Positions 40,004 to 48,983 of a DNA stretch of 62,356 nt are shown here, piece after piece. This stretch comes from a virus. The position numbers and the translations under genes were made by a program. Position 1 is the stretch's first letter, and every line of letters starts with the position of its first letter. Under the pieces are notes generated by a model, which saw only the letters and a program-made list of their open reading frames with translations, was not told the DNA's origin and did not search any database. The stretch lies in the IMG/VR virus record IMGVR_UViG_3300042296_001256, positions 1 through 62,356 of that record, one strand, 5' to 3'.

Positions 40004-40984
40004 ATGCCAAATCTAATAAAATATTCAGTAGGTGCGACACCAGTAGGTTGCCTCAGAAAAGGCAATATGCTGATCGGCAATAATACAGCCGATTACGGGT
40101 CGACCTTTTTTAATGGTATCGATCCACCGACTGGAGGTTATACGATCTACTTGAATAAAGCATCACAGGGACCAAGTATTTACTGCCCAGAGAATGATGC
40201 TAAATTAATTGAACGTACTAACCAAATTGCTGGAGCTAGTTATACGACAGTTGCTCAATGCCTAGCCTATTTTGCTGGGCAAACAGATAAAATCGTGGTT
40301 AAGTCGAACTATGAGGGAATAGTTACTAGTGGGTTAGTTTTGAATTTAGACGCTGGTTTTTTACCGTCATACCCAACCACCGGAACTACTTGGTATGATG
40401 TAAGTGGAAATAATTCAAATGGAATATTGACAAACGGCCCTACGTTTAGTTCCGCAAATAGCGGTACAATTGTTTTTGATGGGACAAATGACTATGCTGA
40501 TTTTATTGCACCAGGCTTAGGGACTACGACTACCGTAGAGATGTGGTGTAAAATCGGAGCGGCATACAGCGGTAGAATGTTCTTCGGTTGGGACCGTTAT
40601 GATGTTTGGTGCGGTAGCGGTACTTTAGGATTCAATACGGCAGCAAGCGATGTTTATGGTATATCAGCATCCGCAGTTTCGGCATTAGGCTTAGTTAATA
40701 ATTGGAAACATTATACTTTTGAAATGCGAAGTGATGTTGCATACACCAACAATAAAATTTATATTAACGGGGCTTCTCAAACACTATCGCAACAATTATC
40801 TTCTGAAAATGCTAGTGTTAGAAACTTTAATAGTGGTAACGGTAGAATCGCAATATGGAGGGCTACTGAAACATCATTTCAAATGCCAATGGAATGTGCT
40901 ATATTTAAAGTTTATAATAGAGCATTAACTCAAAATGAAATAACTCAAAACTATAACACAACAAAGGCTAGATTTGGACTTTAA
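40004..40984 (+). CDS. LamG-type adhesin, paralogue of the preceding one, 326 aa
   Basis: The head MPNLIKYSVGATPVGCLRKG, YTIYLNKASQGPSIYCP and NQIAGASYTTVAQCLAYFAG is strongly similar to the 38.3-kb gene. It has a single lectin domain (LVLNLDAGFLPSYPTTGTTW, IVFDGTNDYADF, YTNNKIYINGASQTLSQQ, ECAIFKVYNRALTQNEITQN), the common LamG_3 pattern. It arose by tandem duplication and diverged. It is probably a second receptor-binding or decoration protein. Confidence 0.75.
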   Translation: MPNLIKYSVGATPVGCLRKGNMLIGNNTADYGSTFFNGIDPPTGGYTIYLNKASQGPSIYCPENDAKLIERTNQIAGASYTTVAQCLAYFAGQTDKIVVKSNYEGIVTSGLVLNLDAGFLPSYPTTGTTWYDVSGNNSNGILTNGPTFSSANSGTIVFDGTNDYADFIAPGLGTTTTVEMWCKIGAAYSGRMFFGWDRYDVWCGSGTLGFNTAASDVYGISASAVSALGLVNNWKHYTFEMRSDVAYTNNKIYINGASQTLSQQLSSENASVRNFNSGNGRIAIWRATETSFQMPMECAIFKVYNRALTQNEITQNYNTTKARFGL

Positions 40985-41021
40985 TACACAACTAAAAATA
41001 AAAAAATAAAATAAAACAATA

Positions 41022-41285
41022 ATGGCAGAACAATACGAAGACCGAAGATTTGTTATCTTTAATGTTAGCGAACTATCAACAATTGATTTTGATCAAGTAT
41101 TTGAAACTTCAGCGGACACCGTTCGAAAGTCAGTTAACGGGACTTTGACTTTTGTAAAATACGACTTGCCGATGCCTTCATCAGTTACGGCATTAACTAG
41201 CCGATCACAGGAGTACACGTTTTCGCAAATCGTACCTATCTTGGCAACCTCGGCTTGGACAGATAGTTCAATAATGATACCGTAA
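41022..41285 (+). CDS. Hypothetical small virion protein, 87 aa
   Basis: MAEQYEDRRFVIFNVSELST, then FDQVFETSADTVRKSVNGTL. Alpha/beta composition, no Cys. It lies after the adhesin pair and before the gp15-like gene, so it is probably structural. No family is recognised. Confidence 0.6.
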   Translation: MAEQYEDRRFVIFNVSELSTIDFDQVFETSADTVRKSVNGTLTFVKYDLPMPSSVTALTSRSQEYTFSQIVPILATSAWTDSSIMIP

Positions 41286-41291
41286 TCATAC

Positions 41292-41304
41292 TCTAAATAA
41301 ATAA
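41292..41304 (+). promoter_or_regulatory. Probable late promoter, CTAAATAAATAAC
   Basis: CTAAATAAATAACTGT directly precedes the ATG at 41309, about 5 nt after the motif. This is closer than elsewhere, so a promoter from further upstream is also possible. Confidence 0.4.
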
Positions 41305-41308
41305 CTGT

Positions 41309-42055
41309 ATGAAGACACTTAATACTGATGACATTTTCTTAAGAAATTTAACCATTGCTCTGCTTGATCTGCTTAATGGTGAAATGGAAATGAGCTTATC
41401 CCGTGAAGATCACAAGGACACTTTCAAGGTTCCATTCGTTTATAATTACGGAACTGACGAGGGATTCCTAAAGGATTTCTATATTGGACTTCCGGATAAC
41501 TGCCGAATTCCGGTAGCTGAAGGAACCTATGACATTATCCCTAGAGGAATCGTTACTCTTTCTAGTTTCCAGGTAAAATCATCTGACATGACTAACAAAT
41601 TTGTTAGAGGTAGTTTTACTGAAACTGAACGTGGATCAAACGATCAAAATATCTTAACTGGATACTCTGCTCAACTCTTCTCTATTCCATTAGCGGTTAA
41701 GTTCGATGTAAAGATTATATGTGATAACTTAAATAAAGCATTTAAAATCGCTGAAAATATGTTGACAATTAACTACTCAAACCGGGTGGTTTACTTTCAA
41801 TACAATGGAGTTAGGATTCCAGCTCAACTGCAATTCCCTGCATCAGAAACAATTGATAAACAGTACAAATTCAGCTTAACCGATAGTAACAAAATTAATA
41901 TTACTCTTTCAGTTGACGTTGAGACCTATTTACCGAGCTTCGAAAAGACCTCTAAACGTAAGAGCTCAAATGTAATGGAGCGAATTAACGTAAACCGTAA
42001 AATTGACGGTGGAGACTTAACGGTTGGTAGCGGTTGGACTGATCAGAATAGTTAA
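41309..42055 (+). CDS. Probable tail completion / sheath stabiliser protein (gp15-like), 248 aa
   Basis: The layout fits gp15: VPFVYNYGTDEGFLKDFYIG near the start, then IIPRGIVTLSSFQVKSSDMT (PRI.L.L..), a FSIPLAVKFDVKIICDNLNK helix-strand unit and AENMLTIN, then ITLSVDVETYLPSFEK before a polar tail. gp15 caps the T4 tail tube and stabilises the sheath. No enzyme motif. Its stop shares TTAA with the convergent tail-tube-like gene. Confidence 0.55.
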   Translation: MKTLNTDDIFLRNLTIALLDLLNGEMEMSLSREDHKDTFKVPFVYNYGTDEGFLKDFYIGLPDNCRIPVAEGTYDIIPRGIVTLSSFQVKSSDMTNKFVRGSFTETERGSNDQNILTGYSAQLFSIPLAVKFDVKIICDNLNKAFKIAENMLTINYSNRVVYFQYNGVRIPAQLQFPASETIDKQYKFSLTDSNKINITLSVDVETYLPSFEKTSKRKSSNVMERINVNRKIDGGDLTVGSGWTDQNS

Positions 42056-42669
42056 TCAAAGTCTAATTCTAAATCGAAATTGTAATACTTAAACGTTGCA
42101 GTAAACGTTGTGAATTGTGGAGTGATTGATGAATAAGATAAATTCATTTCACTTAATGACGTTAGCATTGGTCGATTGAAAATAATCGAAGAAACTGCAT
42201 AACCTTCATTGTTTAGAAGAGTCAGCCTGATTGGCTGAAAGAACGGGTGATTTCCATTTGACATTGCTGGCACGGATAGTGCTTGGCCTAATGAATTTCT
42301 TCCAGTATTTTCAGTAGAAACATTGGCTGGGTCCAAGTAGTTAAGAGCATTATCTAAAAAGATAAAGTAATTCAAATACGCGTCTGTTAACTTAAACGTC
42401 ACCTTTAACTCTCTAGTAAATTGATCAGCTATTGGTTTTGAGCTCTGTAATTCTTGAGTTTTTCCAAGTGTCCTAGTTTGAGTAGGAAGAACTGAACTAA
42501 ATCCTGGAAAGTTTACACTTTGCACAGTGGATGCCATAAAGTCCGGAAGAGACTTGTAAGGTAGCAGCAGATTTCTGTAATATTTACTGTACTTCTCCTG
42601 TACAGCAGAATTAAAGAAATCTGCTGGAAAGTTTATAAAAAAGCTGTTCTGTCTAGAATTAAGTATCAT
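42052..42669 (-). CDS. Probable tail tube (or tube initiator) protein, 205 aa
   Basis: Beta-rich sequence similar in layout to the T4 gp19/gp54 tube fold: ASTVQSVNFPGFSSVLPTQT, then FTRELKVTFKLTDAYLNYFI and a C-terminal FNRPMLTSLSEMNLSYSSIT, then FTTFTATFKYYNFDLELDFD. The ...vtF.Y..y.l... end is typical of tube proteins. It is encoded opposite the gp15-like gene. Confidence 0.55.
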   Translation of the reverse strand: MILNSRQNSFFINFPADFFNSAVQEKYSKYYRNLLLPYKSLPDFMASTVQSVNFPGFSSVLPTQTRTLGKTQELQSSKPIADQFTRELKVTFKLTDAYLNYFIFLDNALNYLDPANVSTENTGRNSLGQALSVPAMSNGNHPFFQPIRLTLLNNEGYAVSSIIFNRPMLTSLSEMNLSYSSITPQFTTFTATFKYYNFDLELDFD

Positions 42670-42679
42670 ATAGAATTAT

Positions 42680-45412
42680 CTATACGAGAATTTTCTTAAG
42701 TTCAGCGATTACTTGTTCGCTAGTTATCAATTTAGAACACTCAAATTGGCGACTAGTTCCTTTATGATCAGGGCACCAATTCCAGTCTCCGGCATCAAGT
42801 CTCAAACGATTGGCACAGCCTGAGCATGCACCAGCCGGGGCAGCTAATTTAACAATTCCATTATCAGGTTCGTTGTAGGGTTCAGTAAATCCAGATACTT
42901 GAATGGTTGGGACGTTTGCTGCCCACGCTAACCAAGTTAAGCCGCTGCTTATTCCAATGAATGCTTGACACTCAGATATGTTTTTAACAGCCTCCTCGAT
43001 TGAACCTTCCGGTAACTTAGCGGCTCCGATTGGATGGCTATTTCCCATATATCCATCGTGTTCTCTTGACATAATGACTGGTTCATATCCATTTTGTAAT
43101 AACCAGTCAGTAACCTCCTGCCAGCCATTTGGATTGTTCCAATATTTGGCTTGAGCAGTTCCGTGAATTCCTAAACCTACTTTTTTAGTGACAGTAGATC
43201 GGTCGTATGTTTTAATTAAAGGCTTGATTTCAGTGTAGTCTAATCCTAAAATATCAGCAGCAGTTCTCTGTAATGGACCCAACTTAAAATCTCTAGGATT
43301 CATTGCTGAATCGAACACTTCGTTATTATTGTACCATCCGATTTTATACATTGCATAAAGGCCTGTTATACTGGAACCGGGTGCAACTAATTCGATTTCC
43401 GGATATTGCTCAGCAAATAAGTTATTCCAAAAAGTAGAGCAAACAACTTTACAATTATGTTTCTTTCTGAATTCTTCAACGTAAGGGAACCATGCTAAAT
43501 TATCACCTAGCGCCTTAGAGTCAAGTGAAATATAAACCTTCTTTCCAGCAATATTATAATTAATTTCTTCAATGACTTCGCTGTTCTGATCAAGTATTTG
43601 AATTTTCCAATCTTTAAAGTATTTAGAGTAGGTTTTTGCCCAAGTTTTATTACCTAGAGTAGTTAAAAATTCTTCTGAACCAGTTACATTATTTATGAAT
43701 TTAACTGGGTACTTAAAACTTGATGATGTTTCGATTTCAACATAGGCTCCATCCATAAAATTATAATAAACAGTTGGACTCTCTGCGTCTGAGAAAAGGG
43801 TTAATCGATTCATTACGATAAATTCAGATAGGTCGTTTTGTAAAAACTCAGAATAAACGCTCTTTCCTAAATAATTAACGGTTGCCGTTAATCCCTTTTG
43901 GTATTTACCTAGATCAACTAATGAGTAACCGTCTTTCTGTAAGGTTACGAATTTTACAAATTTACCGTATCTAACTTCCAGTAAATAGTCGCTATCTGCT
44001 TTTTCTTCGTGAAATCCTGAAATTAGGTGTAGGTATAAATTTCCATTATCACTCGCAGCTGGATAGATTTGGAATTTACCATCATCTCTTAAGATACCGT
44101 CTCTATTCCAAACAGCTTGAGTATTTAATTCGTTTGAGTTCGCAATATACTCGGTGTGACCTATGTTAGTTGTAAATTTTCTTAAGTATTCAAGAAATAC
44201 TCTCTCTAACTGCCAGCCCTTTGGCTTATTTGTAAAGTATTCGCGTTTTGTTTTTATTTGATCCATCATCTTAACGGCGATATCCGTCTTTATCGAAAAG
44301 ATGAAAGTTGCCATGAAAGGCGACAATTGAGTGTCTACACTTGAACCTTCGTGATATTCATAGATAATAGCATCATGCAATTTTGATTTTTCCAAGAAGG
44401 CTTGTCTGTATTGGAATGTATCGATTAGGTTATCGTATTCCATGAAGTGAATCATTTTCTTTCCTAGGAATTTACAGAAATTAAAAGCAATCGTCATTGA
44501 TGTCCATATTGCATAATCATGATGGTACGGCATTGCATTGTCAACTTGATAATCTGCAAATCTGGTCCATCTACCGCTTGATACTGAATGATCTTCAAAT
44601 TCTGAATTTAAAAGTAGTGGATTTTCTTTATCAAAGATATAGTAATCAACCAATTTTTGAATTTCAGGCTTTATTGCATAGTGAGATACTAATAGGATTG
44701 GGATACCTGCAAATTCTCTAAGTTTTGAAATACACTCAATTAGGTCCTGCTCTTTTTCTGGAGTATTAGGCCACGTGTCTAAAACAAAAATGTCATCCTT
44801 ATATTCTTCGGAAATAATAATGGATTCTGGAGTAGGCTTATTATAGAGTTGGTCATTCTTAATTCCGCCCTTTACTCCAAAGAAATAGAGATCTCCAGGA
44901 TGAGCTGTATATTCAAAGACTCCGTCTGGAAATGCTTGCTCAAAACCTTTAACTTCACGAATGGCCGCTTCAGTTAAATTCTTATAATAGTCAGACCATT
45001 CTTCTGAAATATTCGCAAGCAGTGGAGCGGCTGAACTGCCGTCTGATCTGCGAGTTCCGTGTTCAGGTCTACCAGTTGAAGCACATGTAAAAATGAATGC
45101 TCCTCCAGGTTTTAGCATTCGGATAATATTCTGTAGCGATTTCTCATAGAACATGTCGTGTTCAAATACTTCAGTTGAAATAATAAGATCAAACTGTTCG
45201 TTTGGTGCATCGTATAGATGAGCGACTTGAATAACGTCTACGTTTGGACCTTCACCTACATCTAATCCAATATAGTTACAATCGGTTAAGAAGAATCGGT
45301 TATTTCCATTAATATCAAGAGATCCGATATCTAGGACCTTTTTTCCAGTGAAATACTGCGGAAATACTTCACTCATTTTTTTACAAAATTCTTGCTGTTG
45401 AGGATGTGCCAT
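42680..45412 (-). CDS. Methyltransferase fused to an autotransporter-heptosyltransferase-like (TibC/AAH) glycosyltransferase, 910 aa
   Basis: Residues about 1-175 are a class I SAM methyltransferase: VLDIGSLDINGNNRFFLTD, LIISTEVFEHDMFY, MLKPGGAFIFTCAST. A long middle region (about 190-610) resembles GT-A-type enzymes plus a beta-rich stretch. The C-terminus (from about 620) is a GT-B domain (KKVYISLDSKALGDNLAWFP, GIHGTAQAKYWNNPNGWQEV, FIGISSGLTWLAWAANVPTI) followed by CSGCANRLRLDAGDWNWCPD and HKGTSRQFECSKLI. CxxC, CP and C match the iron-binding finger of bacterial autotransporter heptosyltransferases. Those enzymes glycosylate many Ser residues of adhesins. It lies in the fibre locus next to sugar methyltransferases and Gly-X-Y fibres. 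Confidence 0.85.
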   Translation of the reverse strand: MAHPQQQEFCKKMSEVFPQYFTGKKVLDIGSLDINGNNRFFLTDCNYIGLDVGEGPNVDVIQVAHLYDAPNEQFDLIISTEVFEHDMFYEKSLQNIIRMLKPGGAFIFTCASTGRPEHGTRRSDGSSAAPLLANISEEWSDYYKNLTEAAIREVKGFEQAFPDGVFEYTAHPGDLYFFGVKGGIKNDQLYNKPTPESIIISEEYKDDIFVLDTWPNTPEKEQDLIECISKLREFAGIPILLVSHYAIKPEIQKLVDYYIFDKENPLLLNSEFEDHSVSSGRWTRFADYQVDNAMPYHHDYAIWTSMTIAFNFCKFLGKKMIHFMEYDNLIDTFQYRQAFLEKSKLHDAIIYEYHEGSSVDTQLSPFMATFIFSIKTDIAVKMMDQIKTKREYFTNKPKGWQLERVFLEYLRKFTTNIGHTEYIANSNELNTQAVWNRDGILRDDGKFQIYPAASDNGNLYLHLISGFHEEKADSDYLLEVRYGKFVKFVTLQKDGYSLVDLGKYQKGLTATVNYLGKSVYSEFLQNDLSEFIVMNRLTLFSDAESPTVYYNFMDGAYVEIETSSSFKYPVKFINNVTGSEEFLTTLGNKTWAKTYSKYFKDWKIQILDQNSEVIEEINYNIAGKKVYISLDSKALGDNLAWFPYVEEFRKKHNCKVVCSTFWNNLFAEQYPEIELVAPGSSITGLYAMYKIGWYNNNEVFDSAMNPRDFKLGPLQRTAADILGLDYTEIKPLIKTYDRSTVTKKVGLGIHGTAQAKYWNNPNGWQEVTDWLLQNGYEPVIMSREHDGYMGNSHPIGAAKLPEGSIEEAVKNISECQAFIGISSGLTWLAWAANVPTIQVSGFTEPYNEPDNGIVKLAAPAGACSGCANRLRLDAGDWNWCPDHKGTSRQFECSKLITSEQVIAELKKILV

Positions 45413-45419
45413 TTGTTAA

Positions 45420-46085
45420 TTATCTTTTTGTTATAATAGTTATACCGTTTAGGAAATTTACAGATTCAATATCTGTTCTGATTTCCAAACCTTTTTCTTT
45501 TGTTTGTTTAGTTAGGAAGTCTTCTCTTCGTGCATGAACGTTCCAAAATTCTTCCTGCATTTGACCGTTAAAGTTAACATCGTCTACTAGCTTTTTGCAG
45601 AATTCAATTGACGAACCTGGATGCATAAAGCCGCCTTCCCAATCTTCCCAATACGAAGTTGAAGTATCTTCAATAACGTAGACTCCTTCAGGTTTTACGT
45701 AGTCAATTAGATTATTAAATGAGATAATTACATGTCGATTGATATGTGAACCGTCATCAAGTACCATATCAAATGGTCCCCATTTTTTAGCGACCCAATT
45801 TAAGAACTGAGGATCGTCTTGTGAACCTATTTCAACAAAAACATTTTTACTAGAGTCTTCGTATTGTTTACATGAAGGTTCAATATCAATTCCTATAATT
45901 GTTGCATTTGGATAGTATTCTCTCCAAGTCGAAAGAGATTCTCCGTGAAGAACTCCGATTTCAAGAATGGTTAAAGGTTCTAATCGATTGAACGGTAACC
46001 ATTTTTCGTACTTTTCACAGTAATTGTGAATTTCTGAAGATTTGTCTGTGCCTTTAGACTTGGCAATAGTATTTAGTGATCTCAT
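45420..46085 (-). CDS. CmcI/MycE-like sugar O-methyltransferase, 221 aa
   Basis: The N-terminal KSKGTDKSSEIHNYCEKYEK, then LTILEIGVLHGESLSTWREY (SAM motif I), TIIGIDIEPSCKQYEDSSKN, FDMVLDDGSHINRHVIISFN and YVIEDTSTSYWEDWEG follow the cephalosporin hydroxylase/rhamnosyl O-methyltransferase pattern with its metal-binding DD and ED. The likely acceptor is a sugar hydroxyl. It lies between the two giant glycosyltransferase genes and should belong to the same glycan pathway. Confidence 0.85.
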   Translation of the reverse strand: MRSLNTIAKSKGTDKSSEIHNYCEKYEKWLPFNRLEPLTILEIGVLHGESLSTWREYYPNATIIGIDIEPSCKQYEDSSKNVFVEIGSQDDPQFLNWVAKKWGPFDMVLDDGSHINRHVIISFNNLIDYVKPEGVYVIEDTSTSYWEDWEGGFMHPGSSIEFCKKLVDDVNFNGQMQEEFWNVHARREDFLTKQTKEKGLEIRTDIESVNFLNGITIITKR

Positions 46086-46098
46086 ATAAGAGTATGGG

Positions 46099-48885
46099 TT
46101 ATTTCCAAAAGTAGATTAATTGTAGTGCATTATTGTAGCCGCACATTAGCATGTAAGAATTAAAACCTAGTTTATTTAGTCGACTAACGAAATTGTTTCT
46201 AAGGTCTTCATTAAACCCTAAGTGTTCGTGATGGTACTCTACTGCGATATTTCTGATCTTTGATAAATTCTCATCGCTTATTCCATTTAGCGCAATAATT
46301 TCAGAGCCTTCAATATCTACCTTTAAAAAGTCAATTCGGTCGATTAATTTATTCTCCAGAATGAAATCTAAGGTATATAAGTTTACGTCGTATTGGGTCT
46401 GTAATGGATCTTTATGATGCCATAAGTTAGATCCCCCTAGGTGAGAACTTTCAGTAAGAGTTAAGGTTCCCAAGTTATCAGCAATTGCTGCATTAAATAG
46501 GACCGCATTTTCTGGAGCATTCTGTTTTAAGATTTCAAAGTATCGACGATCAGGCTCGAAAGTTACAATTTTACTTGCGCCCATGTGATATGCATATCGG
46601 GTAAAGATTCCAAGATTACCGCCCAAATCCACAACAACATCGCCGGGTCTAACCTTAACTTCTCCATGTTCGTAATCTTTTAGATTATAGATCTCATGAT
46701 AGATTGCGTAATCCCAACCGTATTGATGAGCAATATCCATTGTTCCTCCTGGTACATCTTTAATTGAGCCAAGATTTTTGATTTCATTTTTACCAACAAA
46801 GAAGTATTCAGTATCGTGGAAGTTTTTATCACGCTGAGTCTCGATATAGTCTGTCATAACCGTTGCGAATCCAAGATCTTTATTTCCATGAAAGTAGAGA
46901 ATATTTGATTTATCTTTAGGTACGAATTGCCAGCCGAATATTTTTCCAAAGTTCTTTGGGCCAGAGTCTCTCCAAAACGAGATAAAGTGTTCCATTGCTT
47001 TGCCAGTTGTTCCCAATAAGTCGCCGTCCCATTCTGAGACATCAAAGTTTGAAATTGGCAAAAATGTCGTAAAATTGTGTTTACTTCTCAAGTAATTATC
47101 GAGACCTTCATCGTTCCATTGTAGTAATTCGTCGTATTGGTCAAGCGGTGTTTCTTTGTACATTTTAAGAATCTCATCAAAGAACCAGGTACACTCTTTA
47201 TTGTAGACGTACATGCAAATATGAGCCTTTGTAAATAACCTCTTGACACCATCTCGGTCGCAGATACTTTGGTTAAATAATTGTCTTCCACGAAGTCCGT
47301 CTTTTCTGGTAAAGAAGCCAATAAAATCGTCCTGTATGTGAACGTCTGGAATTGGATAATTTGTAATCTGGCTAAAGTACTTAACGATATTGTCAATATT
47401 ATAATTTGCAACAATATCTCCGTCTAACCAAACTAAATTCTCGAAACTTTCTTGAATAGCTGCTTCTTTACACGCATACTGTTTCCAATACCATTTATCG
47501 TGTTCTGAATGATATGGAATACTTAATGTTCGGCTAATAACGTTTGGATGATTAAACGGAACTTCACAGTCTATTCCATATACGAGAATTTTACGATTTG
47601 AGAATTTAGCTAACGATATAACTAATTTCTCAATGATTGGCATGTATGCTAGATTACCACAGGTCACCCATGCAAAGTCAGTTGAGTATTCAATTGACTG
47701 CGGGCTAATAAGTTCCTGAATGTGATCTTGTGCGATCGTGGCAGCATTCTGCCAAGTAAATTCATTTCTAATTTGTTCTGATTCCATTAATGCTGATTTT
47801 TTATAATTTTCAAACTGGTCGTAAACTAGTCTAAGTTTTATTTGAAGATCTGAGAAATTAGGCTCACAGAAATTACCTGGAGTATTCTGATTCCAAGACT
47901 CCTCATTTGCTACACCTGCTGGAACTTCGCCAATAATTGAAACTGGAATACCCTTACCTTGAGCAAACTGCAGTTGTGCTCCCCAATTTGAGTACATTGA
48001 TGGAACTCCGCATGACATTGCCTCAATTAATGGAAGATTCCAGCCTTCACTTCTGGCACATGACACAAAAACGTCAGCCGACTTAAGTAGTTTTACGTAA
48101 TCTTCTTTTGACTGATGGTGTAGTACTTTAATTCCTGAATGAGAAAGCTCAAACTTAGCTAATCTCTCCTCAGTAGAAGAGAGGCCGTCCGTTGCAAATC
48201 GATTATCTACGCTAATGACAAGCTCAACATTCTCATCTTGTGAAAAGGTTTCAGTAAAAGCTCTGATAATTTCTTTGGTTGACTTACGATATTCCCAGCG
48301 ACCCACTACGACAAATCGGAAAGGCCTGTTCTCTGGAAAAGCCGAATCCGGTGAGGTCGGTTTAAACATCTCAGTGTCTACTCCCTCTGGTACAACTTTT
48401 ACTTTATGTGATGCGATTCCTTGCTCAATTGTGCACTGTTTTTGCCATTCACTAGGAACCCAAACTTGATCGAACTTTTTAAGTTGAGCAAAGAAGTCTT
48501 CAGGTTGTCTAGTTGTTTCCCATACATTGTATGCAATTGATGGACCTGAGTAATCTTGGCTAAAGTACAGGTGACCTGTGTCATTTAGCACAATATTAAC
48601 AGTTGGCTCAGTAGATTGAATTGGGTACTTCAAGTATAGAGGAAACTCCGCATGACCTGTTTGAGTACCTAACGTTTGTTCAGATAACATCGTCTTTAAC
48701 TCAGAGTCTATATAATACTCCCCATTGTGAGGCTCATCGTCATTGTAACCTTTCCATGAATCGCCGATCGTCCAATTTCTAACTGAAACTGGCGTTAATT
48801 GATTTAGAGCTTTAAAGAAATTTCGTGAATGGCAATTATATCCGGTATCGCCTATTATTGAAGTGTGAGCTTTGATTAGAGTCAT
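46099..48885 (-). CDS. Giant three-domain protein: two glycosyltransferases plus FkbM methyltransferase, 928 aa
   Basis: I chose ATG 48885 (MTLIKAHTSIIGDTGYNCHS). Residues about 1-400 are a GT4 glycosyltransferase: WVPSEWQKQCTIEQGI, FRFVVVGRWEYRKSTKEIIR, VFVSCARSEGWNLPLIEAMS (E..G...EAM). Residues about 400-640 form a GT-A-like domain with LVWLDGDIVANYNID (DxD-type motif). The C-terminus (about 730-928) is FkbM: VVVDLGGNLGIFTRYAYHMG, FLKVDIEGSEIIALNG, VEYHHEH. One polypeptide could add two sugars and methylate one. Starts upstream at 48975 add a hydrophobic peptide of doubtful reality. Confidence 0.88.
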   Translation of the reverse strand: MTLIKAHTSIIGDTGYNCHSRNFFKALNQLTPVSVRNWTIGDSWKGYNDDEPHNGEYYIDSELKTMLSEQTLGTQTGHAEFPLYLKYPIQSTEPTVNIVLNDTGHLYFSQDYSGPSIAYNVWETTRQPEDFFAQLKKFDQVWVPSEWQKQCTIEQGIASHKVKVVPEGVDTEMFKPTSPDSAFPENRPFRFVVVGRWEYRKSTKEIIRAFTETFSQDENVELVISVDNRFATDGLSSTEERLAKFELSHSGIKVLHHQSKEDYVKLLKSADVFVSCARSEGWNLPLIEAMSCGVPSMYSNWGAQLQFAQGKGIPVSIIGEVPAGVANEESWNQNTPGNFCEPNFSDLQIKLRLVYDQFENYKKSALMESEQIRNEFTWQNAATIAQDHIQELISPQSIEYSTDFAWVTCGNLAYMPIIEKLVISLAKFSNRKILVYGIDCEVPFNHPNVISRTLSIPYHSEHDKWYWKQYACKEAAIQESFENLVWLDGDIVANYNIDNIVKYFSQITNYPIPDVHIQDDFIGFFTRKDGLRGRQLFNQSICDRDGVKRLFTKAHICMYVYNKECTWFFDEILKMYKETPLDQYDELLQWNDEGLDNYLRSKHNFTTFLPISNFDVSEWDGDLLGTTGKAMEHFISFWRDSGPKNFGKIFGWQFVPKDKSNILYFHGNKDLGFATVMTDYIETQRDKNFHDTEYFFVGKNEIKNLGSIKDVPGGTMDIAHQYGWDYAIYHEIYNLKDYEHGEVKVRPGDVVVDLGGNLGIFTRYAYHMGASKIVTFEPDRRYFEILKQNAPENAVLFNAAIADNLGTLTLTESSHLGGSNLWHHKDPLQTQYDVNLYTLDFILENKLIDRIDFLKVDIEGSEIIALNGISDENLSKIRNIAVEYHHEHLGFNEDLRNNFVSRLNKLGFNSYMLMCGYNNALQLIYFWK

Positions 48886-48983
48886 TGACTTGATAATTGT
48901 TTCTATTTTATACTCGATTTTTATATTTTGTTTAGGTAAACCGTAAAAAATATTTAAGTATAAAAGTAAAAACACAAAGATAC

